Origin: Planctomycetota bacterium
GTDB taxonomy: Bacteria; Planctomycetota; UBA1135; GCA-002686595
DNA length: 64,000 nucleotides
Assembly: GCA_023150475.1 (NCBI GenBank)
Contig: JAKLKU010000006.1
Span: forward strand, 248,001 to 312,000
Direction: 5' to 3'
Every line of letters begins with the position of its first letter. Position 1 is the stretch's first letter. The notes below the pieces were generated by a model. It had not been told where the DNA came from, did not search any database, and worked only from the letters and a program-made list of their open reading frames with translations. Both the position numbers and the translations under genes were made by a program. This document shows positions 30,988-39,858 of this stretch, one piece after another.

Positions 30988-33582
30988 TCAGCGCACGACG
31001 AAATTGACGAGCTTCGCCGGCACCACGATCGTCTTGACGATCGTCTTGCCCTCGAGCCAGGTCGGCACGGCGGCTTTCGCCGCCGCGACGATCTCGCTCT
31101 CCGGCGCCGTCTTGCCGACGACGATCTTGCCGCGCAGCTTGCCGAGCACTTGGACCGGGATCTCGAGAGTGTCGTCCTCGAGGTACCGCGGGTCGACCGA
31201 AGGCCACGCTTCGTACGCGAGCGACCGAGCGTGACCGAAGCGCGACCAGAGTTCCTCGGCGACGTGCGGCGCGAACGGCGAGAGCACCAGCACGAGTCGC
31301 TCCGCTTGCGAGCGCGTCAGCGCGGTCGGTCGTTTCGACGCTTCGTTGACGAAGCTCATCAACGCCGCGATCGCCGTGTTGAAGTTGAGGCTCGCGAACG
31401 AGTCGTCGACGCGCCGGATCGCGCGATGCAGCTCCTTCTCGAGCAGCAGCGCATCGCCGGAGAGCTCGGGCGTCGCTTGGTCGACCGCGAGGTGCGGCCG
31501 CACGGGGTCCGAGGTGTCGGGATCGACGATCGCGCGCCACACGCGCTCGACGAACCGCCGCGAACCGGAGATGTCGCGCGTGTTCCAGGGCTTCGAGTCC
31601 GCGAGCGGGCCCATGAAGAGCTCGTAGATCCGCAGCGTGTCCGCGCCGTGCTCGCGCACGATGTCGTCGGGGTTGACGACGTTGCCGAGCGACTTCGCCA
31701 TCTTGGTGACGAACTGCGTGAGCTCGTCACCGGCGCCTTTGCGGTAGAAACGGTTGTCGCGATCTTCGACGTCGGCGTTCGGCACGAGCCGGCCGGTCGC
31801 GTCCTGGTACGCGAACGCGGTCAGCATGCCTTGGTTGAAGAGCCGTTGGAACGGCTCCTTCGTGTGCACGAGCCCGACGTCGTAGAGGACCTTGTGCCAG
31901 AAGCGCGCGTACAAGAGGTGCATCACGGCGTGCGCCGCGCCGCCGACGTAGAGGTCGACCGGGCCCCAGTAACCTTCCGCGTCGCGGCTCCACGGCTCGC
32001 GGACGTTCGTCGGGTCCATGAAGCGCAGCCAGTACCAACACGAACCGGCCCAGCCGGGCATCGTGTCGGTGTCACGGCGCGCGGGCTCGCCGCGCCACGT
32101 CGTCGCGAGCCAGTCCTTCGCACGCGCGAGCGGCGCCGAGCCGTCGCCCGACGGCTTGAAGTCGTCCATCCGAGGCAGTTCGACCGGCAGCGCGTCGTCG
32201 TCGACCGGCACGATGCGGCCGTCGGCGAGGTGGACCAGCGGGAACGGCTCGCCCCAGTAACGTTGCCGCGAGAAGAGCCAGTCGCGCAGCTTGTACGTCG
32301 TGCGCGCCTTGCCGACGCCACGGGCGGCGAGCAGCTCGATCGCTCTTGCCTTCGCTTGGGGCGTCGCGAGGCCGTCGATCGGCCCGGAGTTCACCGCCGT
32401 GCCGTCGCCCGCGAAGCACACGCCGTCCGCGAGGCCCTTCTCGCCCTCCGGCGGCCGCACGACTTCGAGCACCGGCAGGTCGAACTTGCGCGCGAACTCG
32501 AAGTCGCGCTCGTCGTGACCAGGCACCGCCATGATCGCGCCGGTGCCGTAGCCCGCCATCACGTAGTCCGCGGTCCAGATCGGGATGCGGCCACGCGCAT
32601 CACCGGCGTCGAACGCCGGATTGTGCGCGTAGAGTCCGGTGAAGACGCCGGTCTTCTCCTTCGCGAGGTCGGTGCGCTCGAGCTCCGACTTCGACGCCGC
32701 TTGCGCGACGTACGCGTCGACCGCCGCACGGTGCGACGCGGGCACGTGCTTCAAAAGCGCATGTTCCGGCGCGACGACCATGAACGTCGCGCCCCAGAGC
32801 GTGTCGGGCCGCGTCGTGAAGACGACGAGCTCTGCTGCGTTCGCAGGCACGCCTTGGACGCGGAACGTGACTTCGGCGCCGGCGCTCTTGCCGATCCACT
32901 CGCGCTGCTGCGCCTTGATCGACTCGGGCCAGTCGATCGAGTCGAGGTCCTCGAGCAAACGCTCGGCGTACGCCGTGATCCTCAGCATCCACTGCTTCAG
33001 CGGACGGCGCACGCACGGATGGTTGCCGCGCTCCGAGCGACCGTTGATCACTTCCTCGTTCGCGAGCACGGTCTTCAGCTCTTCGCACCACCACACCGGC
33101 ACTTCGGCTTGGTAGGCGAGCCCACGCTCGAAGAGCCGCTTGAAGATCCACTGCGTCCAGCGGTAGTAGCGCGGGTCCGACGTGTCGACCTCGCGGCTCC
33201 AGTCGTACGAAAGCCCGATCAGCTTCAACTGCCGGCGATAGTTCGACGTGTTGACGGCGTTGGTCTCGCGCGGGTTCTTGCCGGTGGCGATCGCGTACTG
33301 TTCCGCCGGGAGCCCGAACGCGTCCCAACCCATCGGGTGGAGCACGTTGCAGCCCTCCATGCGCTTCTTGCGCGCGACGACGTCGGTGCCGATGTAGCCG
33401 ACCGCGTGGCCGACGTGCAGACCGCTGCCCGAGGGGTACGGGAACATGTCGAGCACGTAGAACTTGGGCGCCTTGGGGTCGAAGCCGGGCTCACCGGGGT
33501 TCTTCGCGCGGAAGAGCGCGGTGTCCTCCCAGTGCTTGCGCCAGCGGTTCTCGATTCCGATGTGGTCGTAGGCGTTGCTCAC
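30988..33582 (-). CDS. leuS: leucine-tRNA ligase
   Basis: The 864-residue class I synthetase charges tRNA-Leu. The start is GTG 33582, with CGGAG 6 nt upstream; a longer in-frame reading has no homology. The HIGH-type motif is P-Y-P-S-G-S-G-L-H-V-G-H. The editing (CP1) domain includes T-T-R-P-D-T-L-W-G-A-T and G-H-D-E-R-D. The KMSKS loop reads K-M-A-K-S-L-G-N-V-V. The C-terminal anticodon-binding domain ends V-K-T-I-V-V-P-x-K-L-V-N-F-V. Length fits the bacterial family. It is first in a five-gene operon. Confidence 0.97.
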   Translation of the reverse strand: MSNAYDHIGIENRWRKHWEDTALFRAKNPGEPGFDPKAPKFYVLDMFPYPSGSGLHVGHAVGYIGTDVVARKKRMEGCNVLHPMGWDAFGLPAEQYAIATGKNPRETNAVNTSNYRRQLKLIGLSYDWSREVDTSDPRYYRWTQWIFKRLFERGLAYQAEVPVWWCEELKTVLANEEVINGRSERGNHPCVRRPLKQWMLRITAYAERLLEDLDSIDWPESIKAQQREWIGKSAGAEVTFRVQGVPANAAELVVFTTRPDTLWGATFMVVAPEHALLKHVPASHRAAVDAYVAQAASKSELERTDLAKEKTGVFTGLYAHNPAFDAGDARGRIPIWTADYVMAGYGTGAIMAVPGHDERDFEFARKFDLPVLEVVRPPEGEKGLADGVCFAGDGTAVNSGPIDGLATPQAKARAIELLAARGVGKARTTYKLRDWLFSRQRYWGEPFPLVHLADGRIVPVDDDALPVELPRMDDFKPSGDGSAPLARAKDWLATTWRGEPARRDTDTMPGWAGSCWYWLRFMDPTNVREPWSRDAEGYWGPVDLYVGGAAHAVMHLLYARFWHKVLYDVGLVHTKEPFQRLFNQGMLTAFAYQDATGRLVPNADVEDRDNRFYRKGAGDELTQFVTKMAKSLGNVVNPDDIVREHGADTLRIYELFMGPLADSKPWNTRDISGSRRFVERVWRAIVDPDTSDPVRPHLAVDQATPELSGDALLLEKELHRAIRRVDDSFASLNFNTAIAALMSFVNEASKRPTALTRSQAERLVLVLSPFAPHVAEELWSRFGHARSLAYEAWPSVDPRYLEDDTLEIPVQVLGKLRGKIVVGKTAPESEIVAAAKAAVPTWLEGKTIVKTIVVPAKLVNFVVR

Positions 33583-33824
33583 GTGCGACTCCGAGGGCGC
33601 GATCAGGTGCGTCCAGCCCCGGCGCGCGAGCGCCGCAGAGTCGGAGCACGAGCGCCGGAGCGTAAGCGCGCCAACGCCGAAGCGTACGCGCGGAGGCGGC
33701 AGAGAATAAGCTCGCGGCGGACGCGAGGCCATGCGAAGCCGCTCGAGGGTTGACGAGCGCGCCGCTCTCCTGCATCCTCTGCGCCCTCGTTCGACGCGCA
33801 CCCCGCGCCGGACACCCGTACACC

Positions 33825-33900
33825 GGGGGATTAGCTCAGTTGGTAGAGCGCTACAATGGCATTGTAGAGGTCAGGGGTTCGACTCCCCTATCCTCCACCA
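33825..33900 (+). tRNA. tRNA-Ala (GGC)
   Basis: This 76-nt cloverleaf has acceptor GGGGGAT/ATCCTCC (one G-U pair), D-arm GCTC/GAGC, anticodon arm CTACA/TGTAG with loop ATGGCAT (anticodon GGC), T-arm AGGGG/CCCCT with TTCGACT, discriminator A and an encoded CCA. It diverges from leuS. Confidence 0.95.
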
Positions 33901-34031
33901 GCACGAGCGGACCGAGCATCGTCCGCGACTTCACGAGGGCGCTTCGCGGCGCCCTCGCGTGTTTTGCGAGACCGTTGCCGCGCGCGTCCTCGCAAAGCTC
34001 GGCCGAGGTCGACGCGTCGCGCGCGCAGCGT

Positions 34032-36104
34032 GTGACGCGAATCCTCGGCGGCCCAAGGTCGCGCACCGAGCTCGCGCTCGCCGCGCTGCTCGGCGCCGCG
34101 GCGCTCACCGTCACGGGCTGCACGTTCGGTCCACGCACGAAGCCCGTCCGGGAGAGCTGGCGCGTCGAGCCCGGCGCCGATGCATGCGCGGTGCTCGCAC
34201 GGGCGCTCGCTCGCGCCGAGCGCGACGGCCGAACCGCGACCGACTTCGAACTCGTCTTCGCCTCCGGCGTCCACGAACTCGCGCAGGGTCTCGTCCTCGG
34301 ACCTGCGGCCTCGGGCCTCGCGCTCCGCGGCGAGCCGGGTGCGCGCCTCGCAGGCGGTTGGGTCGCTGCGCGTGCACCCTGGTCCGAACTGCCCGCGCCG
34401 CTCGCGGAACGCGTGCCGGCCGCGGCTCGCGAGCACGTGCGCGCCTGGCCGATCTCCGCCGACCGACTGGCACGCTGGCCGAACGGGCTCGCCGGTCCGG
34501 TGCACTCGGGCCACGGAGTCGCGGTCACCGCCGTGCATTCCGAGCTCTTCGTCGGCGGCGAACCGCGCCGCCTCGCGCGCTACCCGAACGTCGGCTTCGC
34601 GAACCTCACGAAGCTCGTCGATCCGGGCTCGGTGCCGCGCCAAGCCGCCGACGACGTGCCGCTCGCCGAACGCGTCTTCGAACCGCCGCGCGGAGGCGTC
34701 TTCACGTTCGACGAGCCCGAGCGACTCGCGCACTGGGCCGCGGAACCCAACCTCTGGGCCGGCGGCTACTGGTGTTGGGACTGGGCGGACGAGACGCTGC
34801 CCGTCGCGCGCGTCGACGCGGCCCGGCGCACGATCACCCTCGGCGCGCCGCACACGTACGGTCTCTCCGACCACGCGCGCTTCTTCGTCGTCCACGCGCT
34901 CTCCGAGCTCGACGCGCCCGGCGAATACTGGCTCGACCTCGAACGCGAGCTCGTCGTCGCGTGGCTCGAGCCGGGCGACGCCGAACGCGAGTGCGCCCTG
35001 TCGCTCACGAGCGAGCCGTTGATCGCGCTCGACGGCGCGAGCGACGTCGAGGTCTCGGACCTCGTCTTCGAGACGACGCGAGGGCCGGCGCTCTCGGCGC
35101 GCGCCGCGACGCGCCTCGTGGTCACGCGTTCGACGTTCCGCGGCATCGGCACGCACGCCGTTTCGATCGACGGACGCGACTGCCGCGTCACGTCGTGTCG
35201 CTTCGAGGACGTCGGCGGCGTCGGCGTCGAACTCTCCGGCGGCGAGCGCGCGACACTCGAGCCGGCGCGCAACGTGCTCGCCGACAGCGCGTTCCTGCGC
35301 ACCGGCCGCAACCTGCGCACGTACCATCCGGCGATCCGTCTCGCCGGCGTCGGCCAGACGGTCGAGCACGTCGAAGTCTCGGGCCTACCCCACATCGCGC
35401 TGCTCTTCTCCGGCAACGACCACGTGATCGCCGCGAGCCTCTTCCACCACGTCGTGTTGGAGACCGGCGACGCCGGCGCGATCTACGTCGGCCGCGACTG
35501 GACGAGCCAAGGCACGGTGATCCGCGGCAACGTCTTCCACTCGATCGCCGGCAGCGACGCGCGTTACCAGAACGCGGTCTACCTCGACGACATGGCGAGT
35601 GGCATCACCGTCGAGCAGAACCTCTTCGTCGACTGCAACTGGGGTCTGCTCGTCGGCGGCGGCCGCGACGACGTCGTGCGCGGGAACACGTTCGTGAGCT
35701 GCAAGAAGGCGCTCTTCTTCGACGCGCGCGGCGTCGGTTGGATGGCGAAGGCACTCGCCGACCCCGAGTCGTCGACGTTGCATCGGCTCTTCGCGTCGCT
35801 GCCCGTCGAAAGCGAGCTCTGGCGCTCGCGCTATCCGCATCTCGCGGCGTACCTGACCGACCGGTTCGGCCGGCCGACCAACGGCCTCGTCGAAGCGAAC
35901 GAGCTCGTCGCGACGCCGCTCGGGGAGATCCACGACCGCGAGTGCGTGGTCGAGCGCGGAACCACGCTCCTCGCGAGCGACGAACTCGAGCTCGCGCGAG
36001 TCCGCGCGTGGCTCGCGCGAGCGACCACCGAGCCCCTGACGCTCGGCTCGCGCGTGTTCGGCCCCGTCGGTCCACGGCTCGAGCCCGGCGCTTCGGCACC
36101 GTGA
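34032..36104 (+). CDS. right-handed beta-helix lipoprotein
   Basis: The protein has about 690 residues. The start is uncertain: GTG 34032 is chosen because it directly precedes a signal peptide (R-S-R-T-E-L-A-L-A-A-L-L-G-A-A-A-L) with lipobox V-T-G-C, and all upstream frames run through the tRNA-Ala gene. The N-terminal part has the F-A-S-G-V-H-E-L ... L-R-G-E-P-G-A-R-L-A-G-G-W pattern seen in beta-helix proteins related to polysaccharide lyases. Parallel beta-helix repeats follow from about residue 320 to 560 (V-S-D-L-V-F, V-T-R-S-T-F-R-G-I-G, I-R-G-N-V-F-H-S-I, V-E-Q-N-L-F-V-D). A surface polysaccharide-binding or -cleaving role is likely. No catalytic residues are assignable. Confidence 0.72.
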   Translation: MTRILGGPRSRTELALAALLGAAALTVTGCTFGPRTKPVRESWRVEPGADACAVLARALARAERDGRTATDFELVFASGVHELAQGLVLGPAASGLALRGEPGARLAGGWVAARAPWSELPAPLAERVPAAAREHVRAWPISADRLARWPNGLAGPVHSGHGVAVTAVHSELFVGGEPRRLARYPNVGFANLTKLVDPGSVPRQAADDVPLAERVFEPPRGGVFTFDEPERLAHWAAEPNLWAGGYWCWDWADETLPVARVDAARRTITLGAPHTYGLSDHARFFVVHALSELDAPGEYWLDLERELVVAWLEPGDAERECALSLTSEPLIALDGASDVEVSDLVFETTRGPALSARAATRLVVTRSTFRGIGTHAVSIDGRDCRVTSCRFEDVGGVGVELSGGERATLEPARNVLADSAFLRTGRNLRTYHPAIRLAGVGQTVEHVEVSGLPHIALLFSGNDHVIAASLFHHVVLETGDAGAIYVGRDWTSQGTVIRGNVFHSIAGSDARYQNAVYLDDMASGITVEQNLFVDCNWGLLVGGGRDDVVRGNTFVSCKKALFFDARGVGWMAKALADPESSTLHRLFASLPVESELWRSRYPHLAAYLTDRFGRPTNGLVEANELVATPLGEIHDRECVVERGTTLLASDELELARVRAWLARATTEPLTLGSRVFGPVGPRLEPGASAP

Positions 36105-36158
36105 ACTCACGCGCTGGCGCTCCGACCTGCCGCGCATGCATTCGCCTGTGCCGGCCGC

Positions 36159-36164
36159 TATCCT
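36159..36164 (+). promoter_or_regulatory. -10-like box (TATCCT) immediately before lysS
   Basis: TATCCT ends 10 nt before the lysS ATG, which lacks a Shine-Dalgarno sequence. No good -35 is visible. If it is used, the transcript would start almost at the start codon. Confidence 0.3.
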
Positions 36165-36174
36165 CTGCGCCCCC

Positions 36175-37695
36175 ATGACCGACCTCGCGCATCCCGACCG
36201 AGTGGCCAAGGCGCGGGCGATTCGCGCCCGCGGCGCGGACCCCTTTCCGGCGCGCGGCGTCGCGGCCGAACCGATCGCGCGGCTCGTCGCCGGCGGCGGC
36301 AGCGTCGAAGCCCCCGGCCCGCGCATCGGCACGCGCACGACGATCGCCGGCCGCCTCGGCGCGTTGCGCGACTTCGGCAAGCTCGTCTTCGCGCCGGTCA
36401 AGGACGTGACGGGCACGTTGCAGATCGCGCTCAAGCGCGACGCGCTCGAAGCCTGGTGGCCACAGCGCAAGGAGCTCGACGCGGGCGACCTCGTCGGCGT
36501 GACCGGCGAGCTCGGCCGGACGCAGAAGGGCGAGCTCACGGTCTGGGCGAGCGAAGTCAAGCTGCTCGCGAAGAGCTACGCGCCGCCGCCGGAGAAGTGG
36601 CACGGCCTCGTCGACGTCGAAGCGCGCTATCGCCGCCGCTACGTCGACCTCTGGGCCTCCGACGGTGTGCTCGACGTGTTCGTCAAACGCTCGAAGGTCG
36701 TCAGCGAGGTGCGCCGCTTCCTCGAAGCGCAGGGGTACCTCGAAGTCGAGACGCCGGTCCTGCACCCGATCGCCGGCGGCGCGACCGCGCGGCCGTTCAT
36801 CACGCACCACAACGCGCTCGACTGCGACTTCTACCTGCGCATCGCGCCCGAGCTCTACTTGAAGCGCTGCATCGTCGGCGGCCTCGAGCGCGTCTTCGAG
36901 ATCGCGCGCAACTTCCGCAACGAAGGCATCTCGACGCGCCACAACCCCGAGTTCTCGATGCTCGAGCTCTACGAGGCTCAAGCCGACTACCGGCGGATGA
37001 TGGAGATCTCGGAGACGCTGCTCGAGCACCTCGCGCGCGCCGTCAACGGCACCACCAAGGTCACGTTCCGCGGCGCGGAGTACGACCTGAAGGCCCCGTT
37101 CCCGCGCGAGCGCTACACCGAGCTCTTCCGTCGCCACGCCGGTTGCGCGTTCGACGACGAGCCCGCCGTGCGCAGGAAGGCCGCGGAGCTCGGGCTCAAG
37201 GATCCGGGCAACTACTGGAAGCTGATGAACGACGTCTTCGAGGCCACCGTCGAAGACCATCTGCGCGGGCCGCTCTTCGTCGTCGATTACCCAGTCGCGA
37301 TCTCGCCGCTCGCGAAGCAGAGCCCCGAGGATCCGCGGCTCACCGAACGTTTCGAGCTCTTCGTCGCCGGCATGGAGCTCGGCAACGCGTTCAGCGAGCT
37401 CAACGATCCCGAGGAGCAAGAGCGTCGTTTCGTCGAACAAGTCGCGTCGAAGGACCCCGAGGCGCCCGGCGAAGTCGACGTCGACTACGTGCAGGCCTTG
37501 GAATACGGCATGCCTCCGACCGCAGGGCTCGGCCTCGGCATCGACCGCATCGTGATGGTGCTCACCAACCAAGACTCGATCCGCGACGTGTTGCTCTTCC
37601 CCGCGCTGCGGCCGGTCGCGAGCTCGAGCACGAGCGAAGCATCCCCCGCGCCGACTCCGTCCGCGCCCAGTGCGCCCTCGCCGAAGGCCACCTGA
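36175..37695 (+). CDS. lysS: lysine-tRNA ligase, class II
   Basis: The protein has 506 residues. An N-terminal OB-fold anticodon-binding domain (R-L-G-A-L-R-D-F-G-K-L-V-F) is followed by the class II core. Motif 1 lies near 190 (V-E-T-P-V-L-H-P), motif 2 is F-E-I-A-R-N-F-R-N-E-G-I-S-T-R-H-N-P-E-F, and motif 3 is G-L-G-L-G-I-D-R-I. The tail after residue ~485 is a Ser/Pro/Ala-rich extension not part of the enzyme fold. ATG 36175 is the start. The stop is followed after 4 bp by a GTG-initiated transporter permease gene, a lysS-lolC-lolD operon. Confidence 0.96.
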   Translation: MTDLAHPDRVAKARAIRARGADPFPARGVAAEPIARLVAGGGSVEAPGPRIGTRTTIAGRLGALRDFGKLVFAPVKDVTGTLQIALKRDALEAWWPQRKELDAGDLVGVTGELGRTQKGELTVWASEVKLLAKSYAPPPEKWHGLVDVEARYRRRYVDLWASDGVLDVFVKRSKVVSEVRRFLEAQGYLEVETPVLHPIAGGATARPFITHHNALDCDFYLRIAPELYLKRCIVGGLERVFEIARNFRNEGISTRHNPEFSMLELYEAQADYRRMMEISETLLEHLARAVNGTTKVTFRGAEYDLKAPFPRERYTELFRRHAGCAFDDEPAVRRKAAELGLKDPGNYWKLMNDVFEATVEDHLRGPLFVVDYPVAISPLAKQSPEDPRLTERFELFVAGMELGNAFSELNDPEEQERRFVEQVASKDPEAPGEVDVDYVQALEYGMPPTAGLGLGIDRIVMVLTNQDSIRDVLLFPALRPVASSSTSEASPAPTPSAPSAPSPKAT

Positions 37696-37699
37696 TCCC

Positions 37700-39073
37700 G
37701 TGTTCCGCTCGTTCCTGAGCTGGCGCTATCTGCTCCACCGCCGCACGAACCTGATCGGCATCGTCGGCGTGCTGCTCGGGGTCGGCGCGTTGATCCTGAT
37801 CCTGTCGATCATGACGGGCTTCCTCGAGCAGACTCGCGCGTCGGTGCGCGGCACGCTCGCGGATTTCTTCGTCCGCCCGGCACCGCTGCTCGCCGCGCCG
37901 GACCCGGAAGGGCTCGGCGTGCCGCCGGAGCCCGACGAAGTGCTGCGGATCGTGCGTTCGATCGACGGCGTGCGCGCCGCGACACCGCAGTACACCTGGT
38001 ACGGCATGCTCGCTCCCGGCGGCGCCGACACGGCGAACGCGACGGAGATCCTCTCGCGGCCGCTCGACAGCCAACAGAACGCGATCGAGCTCGTCGGCAT
38101 CGACGTCGCGAGCGAGTTCGAGACGACGGGCTTCGACGACGCGCTGCGCTTGACGCCGACCCGTGGCTTCCGCGTCGCGGATCCCGACGCTCCGTTCGCA
38201 CGACCGCCGGGCTACCGGCCCGACGGGCTCGAGAAACCGCGGATCGTGCTCGGTGATGCGCTCTACGGCCGACTGCGCGTGCAGCGCGGAGACGAGCTGA
38301 CGTTCCTGACGGTGGTCTTCGATCCCGAGTCGAAGACCCTCGTCGGCTCGAACAAGACCTTCATCGTCGCGGGCTCGTTCCGCACCAAGGACAACGAAGT
38401 CGACGCGCGGCGCGCGTACGTCGAGCGCGAAGTGCTCGCCGACTTCCTGCGCAACGACGCGCGGTACACCGACGTGCTCGTGATGCTCGCCGACTACGAC
38501 CAGGACGCGCCGCGCGTCCGCGACGAGCTCCGCGCGAAGCTCCTCGACGCGAAGCTCATCGATGGGCAGCCCGCGGAGATCATCTCGTGGGAGGACATGC
38601 GCGCGGTGTTGCTCGGCGCGATCCGCAACGAGCGCGTGCTGATGGCGATCATGCTGTCGCTGATCCTCGTCGTCGCGTGTTTCTCGATCTTCGCGATCCT
38701 CTCGATGATGGTCACCGAGAAGCGCCGGGACATCGGCGTGCTCACGGCGCTCGGCGCGACTCCGCGCGGTGTGATGCAGCTCTTCTTGATGATCGCGTTC
38801 TGGGACGCTCTCGTCGGCGCCGTGATCGGCGCGATCCTCGGCACCTGGATGGCGATCAAGATCGATCCGCTCGAGCAGTGGCTCTCGAAGACGTTCGGCG
38901 TGCAGATCTTCGATCGCACCATCTACTACTTCGACGAGATCCCGAGCGTCGTCGAGCCCTTGTGGGTCGCCGTGATCGTGCTCGGCGCGTTCGCTTGTGC
39001 GCTGGTCTTCGCCGCTATCCCGGCGTGGCGCGCGGCCCGCATGGATCCCCTGGAAGCCCTGCGGTACGAGTGA
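37700..39073 (+). CDS. lolC: LolC/LolE-family lipoprotein-releasing ABC transporter permease
   Basis: The protein has 457 residues. Helix 1 (residues ~17-38) is followed by a large periplasmic domain (MacB-PCD-like, ~45-300). A C-terminal FtsX domain has three helices, with the V-T-E-K-R-R-D-I-G-V-L-T-A-L-G-A motif. The start is GTG 37700, 4 bp after lysS. With the ATPase encoded next, it should extract lipoproteins from the inner membrane for transfer to the outer membrane. Only one permease gene is present, so a homodimeric (LolF-like) permease is possible. This fits the many lipoproteins in the window. Confidence 0.88.
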   Translation: MFRSFLSWRYLLHRRTNLIGIVGVLLGVGALILILSIMTGFLEQTRASVRGTLADFFVRPAPLLAAPDPEGLGVPPEPDEVLRIVRSIDGVRAATPQYTWYGMLAPGGADTANATEILSRPLDSQQNAIELVGIDVASEFETTGFDDALRLTPTRGFRVADPDAPFARPPGYRPDGLEKPRIVLGDALYGRLRVQRGDELTFLTVVFDPESKTLVGSNKTFIVAGSFRTKDNEVDARRAYVEREVLADFLRNDARYTDVLVMLADYDQDAPRVRDELRAKLLDAKLIDGQPAEIISWEDMRAVLLGAIRNERVLMAIMLSLILVVACFSIFAILSMMVTEKRRDIGVLTALGATPRGVMQLFLMIAFWDALVGAVIGAILGTWMAIKIDPLEQWLSKTFGVQIFDRTIYYFDEIPSVVEPLWVAVIVLGAFACALVFAAIPAWRAARMDPLEALRYE

Positions 39074-39807
39074 TGAGCCCCGACGCCGTGTTGCGCCTCG
39101 ACCGCCCCGCCGTGCTCTCCGCGCGCGGCGTCAAGAAGTCGTTCAGGGTCGGCGACCGCGAGCTCGAAGTGCTCCACGGCGTGGACTTCACGCTGCAACC
39201 CGGCGAGATCCTCGCCTTGACCGGACCTTCGGGCGCCGGCAAGTCGACGCTCCTGCACATCCTCGGGCTGCTCGACCGGCCGACTTCGGGCACCGTGACG
39301 CTGGACGGCGAAAGCGCGTGGGAGCTCTCCGGCGAGGACCGCGCGCGTCTGCGCAACCGCAAGATCGGCTTCGTCTTCCAGTTCTATCACCTGATCTCGG
39401 AGCTCACGGCGCTCGAGAACGTGCTCCTCCCCGCGATGGTCGGCGAGTCCGCCGGCGAGTTCCGCGCGAACCGCGAGCGCCACGAAAACGCTGCTCGCAA
39501 GATGCTCGACGATTTCGGGCTCACCGAGCGGCTCGCGCACCGCCCCGCGCAACTCTCGGGCGGCGAACGGCAGCGCGTGGCGCTCGCTCGCGCGTTGCTC
39601 TACGACCCGCCGATCGTGATCGCCGACGAACCGACCGGCAACCTCGACCGCGCGACCGGCGAACGGGTGCTCGAGCTGCTCTTCCGCGAGCAAGCCGCAC
39701 GGCGTTTCTCGCTGCTCTTCGTGACGCACGACGAGCGCCTCGCCGAACGCTGCGAGCGCCGCGTCGTGATGGTCGACGGCGTCGTCCATCCGTACGCCGT
39801 CGCCTGA
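39073..39807 (+). CDS. lolD: LolD-type ABC transporter ATPase
   Basis: The protein has 244 residues. Walker A G-P-S-G-A-G-K-S spans 51-58, the Q-loop lies in F-V-F-Q-F-Y-H-L, the signature is L-S-G-G-E-R-Q-R, Walker B is I-V-I-A-D-E-P-T-G-N-L-D, and the H-loop is in V-T-H-D. The D-E-P-T-G-N-L-D motif is typical of the LolD/MacB/FtsE class. Its ATG overlaps the permease stop by one base (TGATG). It powers the LolC-type permease. The next gene converges, 51 bp away. Confidence 0.93.
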   Translation: MSPDAVLRLDRPAVLSARGVKKSFRVGDRELEVLHGVDFTLQPGEILALTGPSGAGKSTLLHILGLLDRPTSGTVTLDGESAWELSGEDRARLRNRKIGFVFQFYHLISELTALENVLLPAMVGESAGEFRANRERHENAARKMLDDFGLTERLAHRPAQLSGGERQRVALARALLYDPPIVIADEPTGNLDRATGERVLELLFREQAARRFSLLFVTHDERLAERCERRVVMVDGVVHPYAVA

Positions 39808-39858
39808 GCGCGAGCCGCCGGTTCTCGAGCGGCGCTCGAGCGCCACGCTGCTGGATCT

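Noticed and set aside
33731..36178. An 815-codon Arg-rich frame overlapping tRNA-Ala and the beta-helix gene
   Set aside because: It is an out-of-frame shadow of the beta-helix gene, with extreme Arg content and no family motif.
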